Shown here: in pieces, positions 15,251 to 23,130 of the stretch
How positions within the stretch are numbered: position 1 is the first letter of the stretch
Layout: each line of letters begins with the position of its first letter
Source of the DNA: an uncultured Ruminococcus sp.
GTDB taxonomy: Bacteria; Bacillota; Clostridia; Oscillospirales; CAG-272
Direction of reading: 5' to 3'
Assembly (NCBI GenBank): GCA_902778145.1
Contig: CACYWW010000027.1
Location: 1-48,447 of the forward strand
DNA length: 48,447 nucleotides
Notes under the pieces: generated by a model
The model's input: the letters and a program-made list of their open reading frames with translations, nothing else
Database searches by the model: none
What the model was told of the DNA's origin: nothing
Made by a program: the position numbers and the translations under genes

Positions 15251-17011
15251 TCAGACCCTGTATTTTTCCTCGTATCCGCTCAGGTAGCCCGCGTATTCCG
15301 CCGTGTTCTTGTAGTCGTTGTTGTCGTGGTATTCGTGTCCCGACACGGTGTCGCTTTCCGATTCTATCACGTCAATCGCTACGTTCGTGCAGTGATCCGC
15401 GATCCTCTCATAGTCGATCAGAAGATCGTTGAAAACGAATCCGTTCTCAAGCGTACATTCCTTGCGGCTTACGCGCTCGATATGACGCGCCTTCAGCACG
15501 TCGCAAAGACGGTTGACGACCTCCTCGAGCGGGTCGACCTTTTTGGCCTCCTCCACGTCACCTGACACGAACGCTTTTATCGTTATATCCGTGATCTCGC
15601 ATACCGCGTCCTCAAGCGTCGTGAGCTCGCGCTCAGCGTCGTCGGAGAACGCTATCTTCTTTTCGTTGATCTCGTCGACCGCTTCGCCTATGTTTCTCGC
15701 GTGGTCGGATATACGCTCAAAGTCGGAAAGCACACGCAGGTATTTGCTTACCTCCTTCGACTGAGCGCGGGTCAGATCAGCCGTCGTCACTTTATAAAGA
15801 TACGTTCCGAGCTTGTCCTCATACCTGTCGAGCACGTCCTCGATATCAAAGACCTTCTTTACGCCGCTCTGACTGTACTGACGTCTTACGGTGACGGCGC
15901 TTTCAACGCTTTCAAGCGCCTTGCCCGCCATCGAATCGATCACCGTTTTGCTCTGCTGCAGCGACAGCGTCGGGTGAGATAAGAATCTTTCCTCGAGCCT
16001 GTCCATATCCGCGCGCTCCGACACGTCGTCCGGGCTGTCAGGAAAAAGCCTGCATACGATACGTTCAAACAAGCCGACGGCGGGCGAGAACACGATGACT
16101 ATCGCAAGCCTGTACAGGGAGTTGAGCATGGCGATGCTGACCATCGTCATCGTCAGATCCATCACCGGGAAATGTATGAAGGCGTTCAGAGCGTAGAACG
16201 CTCCTCCGCAGACGATCGCGCCGAGAACGTCGGACAACAGATACACGAACGCCGTTCTTTTGCCGTTCGTGCCCGCGCCGAGCGCGCTCAGCATGACGGG
16301 GACGGACGCGCCGATGCCTATGCCCATTATTATGGGCAGCGCTTCGCTGAACTCTATGAGTCCCGTGGCGGACAGAGCCTGAAGGATACCGACCGCGGCG
16401 CTCGCGCTCTGTATCACCGCCGTGAACAAAAGACCTACTAGGATACCGAGGAACGGATTCGAAAAGCTTGTCAGCATTTTTATGAAGACCTCGCTCTCGC
16501 GCAGAGGAGAGACGGACGAGGACATCATGCTCATTCCGTACATAAGCACGGCAAAGCCGAGCAGTATGCCGCCGACGTTCTTCAGAGCCGACTTTTTCGC
16601 TATCATGAACACGGCGATGCCGATGACGGCGACGACGCCGGTCAGTATCTCGGTGCTGAAGAACCGCGCTACGCTCGCGCCGGTGCCGCTCAGGCTGTTG
16701 AGACACAGGATCCAGCCGGTAACGCTCGTACCGAGGATGGCGCCGAGGATGACGCCTATAGCCTGGCGGACCTTCATGATGCCCGAATTGACGAAGCCGA
16801 CCGTCATAACGGATGTGGCTGACGACGACTGTATGACCGCCGTGACGCCGGTACCGAGAAGTATTCCCTTGAACGTGCTTCCGGAGAGCTTATACAGTAT
16901 CATCTCCATTTTGCTGCCGGCGACCTTTTTCAGTGAATCGCCCATCACCGACATGCCGAAAAGAAACAGCGCTACTCCCCCGAGAAGTGATATTATATTT
17001 TGAACGTCCAT
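15251..17011 (-). CDS. Na/Pi cotransporter family protein with PhoU domain
   Basis: A 586-residue membrane protein for sodium-coupled phosphate transport. The N-terminal half has the duplicated Na/Pi cotransporter repeat, each with the conserved QSS motif (TAVIQSSSATSVMTVGFV and TAVIQSASAAVGILQA), within eight or so hydrophobic helices. The C-terminal ~220 residues are a soluble PhoU-like helical bundle (DFERISDHARNIGEA and DYERIADHCTNVAID, both with the E/D-RI-x-D-H PhoU signature). The start ATG at 17011 has GGAGG eight bases upstream; the frame is open further upstream but that overlaps the promoter. Divergent from the ZIP transporter gene. The fused PhoU domain probably couples transport to phosphate status. 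Confidence 0.93.
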   Translation of the reverse strand: MDVQNIISLLGGVALFLFGMSVMGDSLKKVAGSKMEMILYKLSGSTFKGILLGTGVTAVIQSSSATSVMTVGFVNSGIMKVRQAIGVILGAILGTSVTGWILCLNSLSGTGASVARFFSTEILTGVVAVIGIAVFMIAKKSALKNVGGILLGFAVLMYGMSMMSSSVSPLRESEVFIKMLTSFSNPFLGILVGLLFTAVIQSASAAVGILQALSATGLIEFSEALPIIMGIGIGASVPVMLSALGAGTNGKRTAFVYLLSDVLGAIVCGGAFYALNAFIHFPVMDLTMTMVSIAMLNSLYRLAIVIVFSPAVGLFERIVCRLFPDSPDDVSERADMDRLEERFLSHPTLSLQQSKTVIDSMAGKALESVESAVTVRRQYSQSGVKKVFDIEDVLDRYEDKLGTYLYKVTTADLTRAQSKEVSKYLRVLSDFERISDHARNIGEAVDEINEKKIAFSDDAERELTTLEDAVCEITDITIKAFVSGDVEEAKKVDPLEEVVNRLCDVLKARHIERVSRKECTLENGFVFNDLLIDYERIADHCTNVAIDVIESESDTVSGHEYHDNNDYKNTAEYAGYLSGYEEKYRV

Positions 17012-17048
17012 TATCGATCCTCCGCAGTTTCTGATGCCATTCAATGTG

Positions 17049-17077
17049 ATTGTACTATAAATCGCGCGTTTTGTCAA
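17049..17077 (-). promoter_or_regulatory. Promoter of the Na/Pi transporter
   Basis: Minus strand: TTGACA, 17-base spacer, TACAAT, with the start codon about 38 bases downstream. Confidence 0.8.
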
Positions 17078-17118
17078 CCCGATACGCGGTAATAACGTGT
17101 AAAAAAACAAAAAAGGTA

Positions 17119-17147
17119 TTGAAAAATGTCAAAACGTGTGGTACAAT
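17119..17147 (+). promoter_or_regulatory. Promoter of the ZIP transporter
   Basis: TTGAAA, 17-base spacer, TACAAT. The predicted transcript start falls within the adjacent inverted repeat. Confidence 0.75.
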
Positions 17148-17148
17148 A

Positions 17149-17164
17149 GTTAGCAACAACTAAC
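17149..17164 (+). promoter_or_regulatory. Inverted repeat, candidate operator
   Basis: GTTAG and CTAAC are inverted around CAACAA, starting two bases after the -10 box of a metal-transporter gene. GTTAG/CTAAC half-sites recall those of DtxR/MntR-type metal repressors, but the spacing is wider than in the standard 19-base site, so the assignment is tentative. Confidence 0.5.
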
Positions 17165-17183
17165 CCGATAAAGGAGCGATCTT

Positions 17184-17963
17184 ATGAAAGAAACGTTCAT
17201 CGGTCTTATGATACCGTTTTTGGGTACGTCGCTCGGCGCGGCGTGCGTGTTTTTCATGAAGGGTGAGCTCAGCGTGCGTGTGCAGCGCGCCCTCACCGGC
17301 TTTGCCGCGGGCGTCATGGTCGCGGCGTCCGTCTGGAGTCTGCTTATCCCGGCGATGGATCAGTCCGCGGAGCTCGGCAGACTGGCGTTTTTGCCCGCCG
17401 CGGCGGGCTTTCTTTCGGGAGTCCTGTTCTTGCTTCTGCTCGACCGGATAATACCGCACCTTCACAGGCTCGCCGGTCAGGCTGAGGGACCGCGCAGCAA
17501 GCTCGCGAGAACGACCATGATGGTCCTCGCGGTGACGCTCCACAACATACCGGAGGGTATGGCGGTAGGCGTCGTTTACGCCGGATTTCTTTCCGGTGCT
17601 GCCGATATTTCCGCCGGCGGCGCGCTCGCGCTCGCGCTCGGTATAGCGATACAGAACTTTCCCGAGGGCGCGATAATCTCAATGCCGCTGCACGCCGAGG
17701 GACAGAGCCGCAGGAAGTCCTTCGTTTACGGCGTTCTGTCCGGCGCCGTGGAGCCCGCGGCAGGGATACTTACCGTGCTTTTTGCGGGCCTCCTCGTACC
17801 GGTGATGCCGTATCTTTTGTCATTTGCCGCCGGGGCCATGATGTACGTGGTCGTGGAGGAGCTGATACCGGAGATGTCGCAGGGGGAACACTCGAACGTG
17901 GGGGTGCTTTCCTTCTCCGTCGGCTTCACGCTGATGATGATACTCGACGTCGCGCTCGGGTAA
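17184..17963 (+). CDS. ZIP family metal transporter
   Basis: A 259-residue membrane protein with about eight hydrophobic segments, the size of bacterial ZupT/ZIP proteins, which take up zinc and other divalent metals. The metal-binding motifs of the two central helices are present: TLHNIPEGMAVGV and IQNFPEGAIISMP, matching the HNxPEG/xNFPEG binuclear centre. FAAGAMMYVVVEELIPE is the conserved sixth-helix segment. AAAGGAG precedes the start by nine bases. Expressed from its own promoter with a palindrome just behind the -10 box, consistent with metal-dependent repression. Confidence 0.93.
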   Translation: MKETFIGLMIPFLGTSLGAACVFFMKGELSVRVQRALTGFAAGVMVAASVWSLLIPAMDQSAELGRLAFLPAAAGFLSGVLFLLLLDRIIPHLHRLAGQAEGPRSKLARTTMMVLAVTLHNIPEGMAVGVVYAGFLSGAADISAGGALALALGIAIQNFPEGAIISMPLHAEGQSRRKSFVYGVLSGAVEPAAGILTVLFAGLLVPVMPYLLSFAAGAMMYVVVEELIPEMSQGEHSNVGVLSFSVGFTLMMILDVALG

Positions 17964-17990
17964 AAAGAAAAGGCGGGGATCGTCCCCGCC
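17962..17990 (-). terminator. Minus-strand terminator between convergent genes
   Basis: GGCGGGGA and TCCCCGCC pair around TCG; on the minus strand the stem is followed by TTTTCTTTTT. It would stop transcripts arriving from the YwaF-type gene. A near copy of the same stem lies at 18171-18193. Confidence 0.7.
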
Positions 17991-18004
17991 TCAGAGTGAA
18001 GACA

Positions 18005-18139
18005 AACTCCCTCAGTCATCCGGGAAACTTCCCGGATGACAGCTCCCCCGAAGGAGGAGCCTTGTTTTGCCTCCCTCTTTGAGGGAGGTCTCCCTCTTTG
18101 AGGGAGGTGTCACGACCACCGGTCGTGACGGAAGGAGTT
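18005..18139 (+). repeat. Small structured intergenic repeat (MITE-like, 135 bp)
   Basis: The ends are imperfect inverted repeats: AACTCCCTCAGTC at the left and GACGGAAGGAGTT at the right. Inside are a 12-base perfect stem GTCATCCGGGAA/TTCCCGGATGAC (18015-18040), a tandemly repeated small hairpin CTCCCTCTTTGAGGGAG (18071-18087 and 18091-18107), and GTCACGACC/GGTCGTGAC (18109-18129). No gene is contained. Similar CTCCCTCAGTC...GGAGTT elements are, to my knowledge, common between genes in gut Clostridia. It occupies the gap between the convergent ZIP and YwaF-type genes. Confidence 0.7.
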
Positions 18140-18170
18140 AAATAAAGAATAAATACTTTGTCTGCAAATT

Positions 18171-18193
18171 GAGGCGGGGATCGCCCCCGCCTC
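18171..18193. repeat. Hairpin, second copy of the 17972-17990 stem
   Basis: GAGGCGGGG and CCCCGCCTC pair around ATCGC. It repeats the stem at 17972-17990 in direct orientation, so the structured 135-bp repeat lies between two copies, as if inserted into or duplicated with a terminator. It sits nine bases past the stop of the YwaF-type gene. Confidence 0.6.
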
Positions 18194-18201
18194 TGAAACG
18201 G

Positions 18202-18978
18202 TCAGTTATCTGCCGTTTTTTTCTTTTTTCTTATCAGATAGAACACCGCGTAGAACAGAGCGATATATACGAGGAAAAGCGCGTATACCGCAAGCGGGTA
18301 CAGCACCGGGTTTCCGTTGACCCAGCCGTAGACCACGTCGTACGGCGTACCGTCGCCGCGCATCAGGAACATATAGTTGTAATCAAGTATCCTGTTTGCG
18401 ATATAAGCCGCGGCGCAGAATCCCGTCAGTATCAGAAACGTTATATGTATGTTCCGCCTTTTCATGCTCAACATGCCGGAGACGGCGACGTAGAGCGAGG
18501 CGAAGCCGGATATCGCGTGAGTTACGGCCGACGCGACGTTGTCAAGCGAGAATACGGGGTAGCTTGCGTAGTTGTTTCCGGCGCCGTACGTTCCGAGGAA
18601 CGCGATGAGCAGTCCGAAGATGAAGATGAAATCGAGCGACGCTTCCTTCATCCTCCCGCGTGAGAACGCGGCGAGCGGCATCGCTATCAGAAAGATGCTG
18701 CAAAGGAACAGCGGCAGCATGTAAAGCCATCCGAGCGGATCGGACGATCTTACGCAGATGATGACTATCTTCAGTATCTCCACCGCGTCGATCAGTATGG
18801 CCGATACGATCATGACCCTGTTCTTTTCCCTGTCGCTCCTGCGTCTGTAAAGCAGTCCTATGATTATGCCGGCGGCTATCATGACCGCCATGACGGACGA
18901 AACGAATATCAGATGCTCCGCAGACATATATCCTTCGGGTTTCCTTGTATATCCTCCGAAGCCGAAAAATTCCTTCAT
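18202..18978 (-). CDS. YwaF/TMEM164-like integral membrane protein
   Basis: A 258-residue protein with about seven hydrophobic helices. The LPLFLCSI segment in the third or fourth helix matches the 'LPLHLC' signature of the YwaF (TIGR02206) family, and YGAGNNYASYP and NGNPVLYPLAVYALFLVYI fit its conserved loops. The basic C-terminus (RKKKKTADN) is cytoplasmic. Function of the family is not established. GGGAG lies about eight bases before the start. Convergent with the ZIP gene and with its own promoter, so it is probably a single-gene unit. Confidence 0.8.
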   Translation of the reverse strand: MKEFFGFGGYTRKPEGYMSAEHLIFVSSVMAVMIAAGIIIGLLYRRRSDREKNRVMIVSAILIDAVEILKIVIICVRSSDPLGWLYMLPLFLCSIFLIAMPLAAFSRGRMKEASLDFIFIFGLLIAFLGTYGAGNNYASYPVFSLDNVASAVTHAISGFASLYVAVSGMLSMKRRNIHITFLILTGFCAAAYIANRILDYNYMFLMRGDGTPYDVVYGWVNGNPVLYPLAVYALFLVYIALFYAVFYLIRKKKKTADN

Positions 18979-19007
18979 AAGTCAGGCTCCCGTGTATTTT
19001 TTTCTGC

Positions 19008-19036
19008 ATTATAACATATATTTTTCGTTTTGTCTA
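19008..19036 (-). promoter_or_regulatory. Promoter of the YwaF-type gene
   Basis: Minus strand: TAGACA, 17-base spacer, TATAAT. The -35 has one mismatch to consensus. Confidence 0.65.
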
Positions 19037-19051
19037 CTGTTTTTTGAAATT

Positions 19052-20002
19052 TTATTGTATTTTGCGTTTTCTCGCCTCATAGCAAGCAACCGCGAGCGCC
19101 GCGGCGTCTCCGATCGCCTCGCCGTGATACGAAGGGAGTATACGGCACCCACGCGCGGAGAACGGCAGGGCTTCTTTTTTTACTGACGCTGATATGCCGC
19201 CGTCCAGAAGATCTCGGCAGCGCGGATATATACCGCCGATCACTATCGCCTCCGGGTCGAGCATGTCGATGATCACCGCGATGCCCTCTCCCAGTCTTCT
19301 GCCGACGTTTCCGAATATCCTTTTTGCCGCGGCGTCGCCTTTTCTCGCCGCCTCCGCGACGGTCCTCGCGCTGACGGACTGAAGCTCCGCCTCCGTTCTG
19401 CAGTAAAGCGGACCGGGCAGCCCGCGCGAAAAAAGCCTCCGCGCCGCCTCCTGTCCCTGCTGTTTTATGCCGCCGCCGCTGCAGAAGCCCTCGAACGAGC
19501 CGGCCTTATGATATCCGACGGGGCCGGTACGGGCGAGTCTGATATGTCCCACCTCTCCGGCGTTGCCGCCTTTGCCGTGATACGGTTCGCCGTTCAGGAT
19601 GAGCCCGGCGCCCATCCCGGTGCCGAACGTGAGGAAGACCATATTTCTGCAGCCCTTCCCCGCTCCGCTCTGCCATTCGGCTGCGGCGCAGGCGTCCGCG
19701 TCGTTCTTTATCGCACAGCCGACGCCGGTCAGCTCCTCAAGCTCGCGGCATATATGGACGTCGTCCCAGCCGGGCAGATTCGGCGGGGACTTTATTATTC
19801 CCGCCGCCTCGTCGAGCGGACCGCCGCAGCTTATCCCGATGAAATCCGCATTTCCCGCCGCCTTCACCGCCGCGTATATCTTGTCGAGCGTGGAACGGCA
19901 GTCCGTCGTTTCTATCTTTGTTTTTTCGAATACGGCACAGTTTTCATCGCCCGTGACGACGGAGCATTTCGTTCCGCCGATATCTATACCTATGAGCCTC
20001 AT
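19052..20002 (-). CDS. ROK family sugar kinase
   Basis: A 316-residue protein of the ROK hexokinase family, expected to phosphorylate a monosaccharide. Seen are the ATP loop IGIDIGGTKCSVV, the catalytic region IKNDADACAAAEWQSGAGKG (Asp of the NDA motif), LTFGTGMGAGLILNG and GNAGEVGHI with the zinc-ligand His. The usual CxCGxxGCxE zinc cluster is not present; the corresponding segment reads GYHKAGSFEGFCSGGG, a variant found in one ROK subgroup. The start overlaps the stop of the mannosidase gene (ATGA), so it is translationally coupled. It probably phosphorylates the sugar released by that enzyme. Confidence 0.9.
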   Translation of the reverse strand: MRLIGIDIGGTKCSVVTGDENCAVFEKTKIETTDCRSTLDKIYAAVKAAGNADFIGISCGGPLDEAAGIIKSPPNLPGWDDVHICRELEELTGVGCAIKNDADACAAAEWQSGAGKGCRNMVFLTFGTGMGAGLILNGEPYHGKGGNAGEVGHIRLARTGPVGYHKAGSFEGFCSGGGIKQQGQEAARRLFSRGLPGPLYCRTEAELQSVSARTVAEAARKGDAAAKRIFGNVGRRLGEGIAVIIDMLDPEAIVIGGIYPRCRDLLDGGISASVKKEALPFSARGCRILPSYHGEAIGDAAALAVACYEARKRKIQ

Positions 20003-22314
20003 ATATCGACCCCGTATCCCGCCGCTCTGTATATTCCGACGAGCTGTTCAAGCGGTTTTTTCCGCGCGTCGGCAGTATAGTGGCTGACGCCGCGGCGCAC
20101 CGCGCCGTCATCCTCGTATTCCCATTCGAAGATCAGCGTCTCGTTTTCGTATCTTATCTCACCGAGCACCGCGCGGGAATGAGCCGGGACGAACGCTTCA
20201 TAAGCGTTCTCCTCGCCGTCTGCCGCACCGCGCACCTTCACGCGGACATCGGCGCCGCGGCAAAGCTCACTGTCTGCGACGAGGGTCACCTTGCCGTCCT
20301 CCGGCTCCGTCGCCATGACGACCACCGGGCTCTGCACCGTTTTTATGACGTGATACGCGAGCTTTTTATCGCCGTACCAGTCGACGACGGCGTCCGATAT
20401 CTGCGGCCAGCAGTCGATCAGGTTCCACCAGATCACGCCGCCGTGATCCGTTTTTCTCAGTCTCATGCGTTCGATGAAAAACTTCATCGCCTCCGCCTGA
20501 CTTATCTGACTCGCGGCGGAGAATTCCCTCATATCCGAGGGAACGTATCCGAGAAGCTCCTTCACCTGAGACGCCATCAGCGGTATCCTGTAAGCGAACG
20601 GAGCTCCGGGATCCCTCTCCGGGGAGGAGCTGTGTACGAGCCATTCGACGTTCACGGAGCCGTCGGCGTCGTAAAAGCTCTCCGACACGCCGTCCGACAG
20701 GAATTTTTTGAGCGATCCCGTCGACGGGCAGCCGTGATACCCCGTCTCGCTCGCGAATTTTGCCTCAGCCGTCCTGTAGTAATCGCCCTTATAGTAATCG
20801 CGCGGGCCCCAGAGATGATCCTCCGACAAAAGCGAGCCGCGGCGGAAGGCCGTCTCGTCAATATACGGCGACGACGGTAAAAACGGACGCGACGGATCGA
20901 GCCGGGACACGACCTCCGGGAGCACCTTACGGGTCAGGACGTTGTTATTCGGGTCGATATGGAAAAAGAACGCCGTCTGATCGCACTCGTTGTCGCCGGA
21001 CCAGAGCAGAAGCGACGGGTGGTTCCTGTACTTCCCGACGACGGACTCAGCCTCGTGCGCGAGCCTTTCCGCAAATCCTTCGTCGTTCGGATATGTCCCG
21101 CACGCCATCATCATATCCTGCCAGATCAGAATGCCGTTCTCGTCGCAGTGCTCGAAAAGCTCTTCGCACTCGTACACTCCGCCTCCCCAGCAGCGGACGC
21201 AGTTGCAGCCTACGTCGTCGAGCAGCGGGAAGATCCTGCCTATCAGCTCTTTGTCGCGGCTGTGGAACGCGTCGACCGGGACCCAGTTCGTCCCCATTAT
21301 GAACACGCGTACGCCGTTTACGTAAAAGTCGAATTTTCCGCCGTTCTCCTCGCTGCGGTCGAGCCGGACGGTCCTGATGCCGATCCTCAGATCGCGCCGG
21401 TCGGCGAGCTCTCCGCCGGTGTAAAGCGCGGCGGACGTATCGTAAAGCTCCGGGTCGCCGTAGTTTTTCGGATACCAGAGACGGGCGTTTTCCACGGTGA
21501 AAGAGCCCTCAGCCTCGCCGCCGTGAACGGTAAGCACCGTTTCAAACTCAGAGCCACCGCTTCTTCCGTGCAGGACGACCTCCGAGCCGTCGGGACACAC
21601 GGCGCGGATCTTCGCCCGCATCACGGCGTTCTTCCCCTCAAGCCTTTCGGTATATATGAAGACGTCGTCGATATACGGCGCCTTTTTCCCGATCAGCGAA
21701 ACGCCGCGCCAGATACCGCCGCACATGAAACGCGGCGCTATGTCCCAGCCCGCCGCGCTCGCGGGCTTGCGGAGCTGCAGGAAGGGTCTCAGATACGCGA
21801 GGGCGATGGGCTCGTCCTCTTTCGGGTATTTTTCAACGTAAAGCTTCGCCGGCTTTATATGTACGGCAAGGCGGTTCTCGCCGCGCCTCAGATATGCGCC
21901 GCATTCCGCCTCATGCGGGATGAAAGCGTTTTCCGTGCGCATCAGAAGCGTCCCGTTCAGGTATACGTCTGCCGCCGTGTCTATCCCCTCGAAGCGAAGA
22001 AAAACGCCGTCGCCGCCGCCGTCGTATACGAACCTTCTCGTATAGAATATATGGTAAGTCTCATAAATCTGATAACCGAGCGCGTTATCGCCGAAGTACG
22101 GATCGGGCCCCAGCCCGGCTTTATAAATATCAAGTTCGAAATTGCCGGGCACATCCGCCGGGTATTCCGCAAAAGGCGGCTTATCCGACGCGAAAAGGGC
22201 GGGTGCGGAAAGCTCCCTGTCGTCCGCTTTTACGTATCCGAGCCTCAGAAGCTCGCTGTGGTCGGCAAACGATAAACACCATCTGCCGGAAAGGTCAAGC
22301 AATGTTTTTTTCAA
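19999..22314 (-). CDS. Glycoside hydrolase family 2, beta-mannosidase-like
   Basis: About 771 residues with GH2 order: jelly-roll sugar-binding domain, Ig-like domain, TIM barrel, short C-terminal beta domains. GTNWVPVDAF and CWGGGVYECEELFEHCDE open the barrel; LLLWSGDNECD carries the acid/base Glu (the 'NE' pair), and FASETGYHG the likely nucleophile Glu; the arrangement is closest to GH2 exo-beta-mannosidases. No signal peptide, so it acts on imported oligosaccharides. The start is set to a TTG at 22314, ten bases after AAGGAG, giving LLDLSGRW, a normal GH2 beginning; an upstream TTG at 22365 would overlap the SIS gene and lacks a ribosome site. Second gene of a SIS-GH2-ROK operon. Confidence 0.87.
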   Translation of the reverse strand: MKKTLLDLSGRWCLSFADHSELLRLGYVKADDRELSAPALFASDKPPFAEYPADVPGNFELDIYKAGLGPDPYFGDNALGYQIYETYHIFYTRRFVYDGGGDGVFLRFEGIDTAADVYLNGTLLMRTENAFIPHEAECGAYLRRGENRLAVHIKPAKLYVEKYPKEDEPIALAYLRPFLQLRKPASAAGWDIAPRFMCGGIWRGVSLIGKKAPYIDDVFIYTERLEGKNAVMRAKIRAVCPDGSEVVLHGRSGGSEFETVLTVHGGEAEGSFTVENARLWYPKNYGDPELYDTSAALYTGGELADRRDLRIGIRTVRLDRSEENGGKFDFYVNGVRVFIMGTNWVPVDAFHSRDKELIGRIFPLLDDVGCNCVRCWGGGVYECEELFEHCDENGILIWQDMMMACGTYPNDEGFAERLAHEAESVVGKYRNHPSLLLWSGDNECDQTAFFFHIDPNNNVLTRKVLPEVVSRLDPSRPFLPSSPYIDETAFRRGSLLSEDHLWGPRDYYKGDYYRTAEAKFASETGYHGCPSTGSLKKFLSDGVSESFYDADGSVNVEWLVHSSSPERDPGAPFAYRIPLMASQVKELLGYVPSDMREFSAASQISQAEAMKFFIERMRLRKTDHGGVIWWNLIDCWPQISDAVVDWYGDKKLAYHVIKTVQSPVVVMATEPEDGKVTLVADSELCRGADVRVKVRGAADGEENAYEAFVPAHSRAVLGEIRYENETLIFEWEYEDDGAVRRGVSHYTADARKKPLEQLVGIYRAAGYGVDI

Positions 22315-22339
22315 ATCATCAACACTCCTTATACGTTTT

Positions 22340-22984
22340 TCATTCTTCAAAAAGCCCGTTTTCAACGCAGAGGCATAAAGCGTGATATACGGGGAGGTGG
22401 AGCTCCTGAACCTTATACGTCTCCGTTTCGGGGACGGCCGCGAGCACGTCGCAGACCCCGGCGAGTTTTCCTCCGCCTTTTCCGGTCAGCGCGGCGACGA
22501 AGGCGCCCCTCGCCTTCGCGGCGACGGCGGCAAGACGCACGTTTTCCGCGTTTCCCGAAGTGCTTATGCCGAGGAACACGTCTCCCTCACGGCAGAGCGC
22601 GTACGCCTGCTGTGCGTAGACGAGCGCGGGGTCGGCGTCGTTGCACCACGCGGTCGAAAACGCGGTCTCGCCGTGGAGCGAGATCACCGGCAGAGGCGAC
22701 TGCAGCCCGCGTGCGAGCCTTTCCCCGTCCTCGCCCGACGCGCAGAGTCTCTCTTTTTCCGCCGCGTCAAGCGGCCTTTTTTTCCGGAAGCCTTTCAGAA
22801 GCTCGCCCGCTATGTGAAGCGCGTCGGCGGCGGATCCGCCGTTGCCGCAGACCACGAGCTTTCCGCCGTCACGGAAGCATTTTATCAGCTTTTCGGCAAG
22901 AAGGGCTACGCTGTCGGCGCACTGCGAAAGGCACGGGTACCTTTCGGTCAGAGTTTTTATCTCATTTTCAATAACGTTTTTCAT
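22340..22984 (-). CDS. SIS-domain phosphosugar isomerase (GmhA/DiaA-like)
   Basis: A 214-residue single SIS-domain protein. VVCGNGGSAADALHIAGELLKGF is the GmhA-type phosphosugar-binding start, and GISTSGNAENV the second phosphate loop; ETYKVQELHLPVYHALC is the C-terminal helix with the Glu/His pair placed like the catalytic residues of sedoheptulose-7-phosphate isomerase. In this setting, ahead of a mannosidase and a kinase, it may isomerise a phosphorylated sugar in catabolism rather than make heptose. The start ATG at 22984 has GGAGA seven bases upstream; the GTG two codons earlier is less likely. First gene of the minus-strand operon. Confidence 0.87.
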   Translation of the reverse strand: MKNVIENEIKTLTERYPCLSQCADSVALLAEKLIKCFRDGGKLVVCGNGGSAADALHIAGELLKGFRKKRPLDAAEKERLCASGEDGERLARGLQSPLPVISLHGETAFSTAWCNDADPALVYAQQAYALCREGDVFLGISTSGNAENVRLAAVAAKARGAFVAALTGKGGGKLAGVCDVLAAVPETETYKVQELHLPVYHALCLCVENGLFEE

Positions 22985-23006
22985 ATACACTCTCCGTTCT
23001 GTACCG

Positions 23007-23034
23007 ATTATACCATAAAAACCGCAAAAGTCAA
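23007..23034 (-). promoter_or_regulatory. Promoter of the SIS-GH2-ROK operon
   Basis: Minus strand: TTGACT, 16-base spacer, TATAAT. Its -35 box lies inside the inverted repeat at 23023-23044. Confidence 0.75.
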
Positions 23035-23044
23035 CCGATTTGCG
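23023..23044. promoter_or_regulatory. Candidate operator shared by the two divergent operons
   Basis: CGCAAA (23023-23028) and TTTGCG (23039-23044) are exact inverted half-sites ten bases apart. They flank the minus-strand -35 box and lie 22 bases before the plus-strand -35 box, so a dimeric regulator bound here would control both operons. No regulator gene is in either operon. Confidence 0.55.
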
Positions 23045-23065
23045 TCAATGCTGCACATAAAACTC

Positions 23066-23094
23066 TTGACACGGAGGCTTTTTCCATTTATAAT
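23066..23094 (+). promoter_or_regulatory. Consensus promoter of the corrinoid methyltransferase operon
   Basis: TTGACA, 17-base spacer, TATAAT: a perfect sigma-A promoter, 36 bases ahead of the first start codon. No riboswitch-sized leader is present. Confidence 0.85.
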
Positions 23095-23130
23095 GTGAAA
23101 TGGATAAATATATGTGCTGAGAGGTGCAAT

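Noticed and set aside
18070..18108. CRISPR-like tandem repeat
   Set aside because: Only two copies of a 17-18 base hairpin with almost no spacer; better explained as part of the MITE-like element.
19052..20002. ROK-type transcriptional repressor controlling the divergent operons
   Set aside because: It starts directly with the ATP-binding IGIDIGGTK segment and has no N-terminal helix-turn-helix, so it is a kinase.
20959..22275. 438-codon plus-strand frame opposite the GH2 gene
   Set aside because: It is antisense to a well-supported enzyme, has no promoter or ribosome site, and its composition is that of a shadow frame.
22315..22365. Upstream TTG start for the GH2 gene overlapping the SIS gene
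   Set aside because: No ribosome site precedes it, whereas AAGGAG stands ten bases before the TTG at 22314, which gives a normal GH2 N-terminus.
22985..23130. Cobalamin riboswitch ahead of the corrinoid operon
   Set aside because: The gap is fully used by two promoters and an inverted repeat; the leader is too short for a B12 riboswitch.
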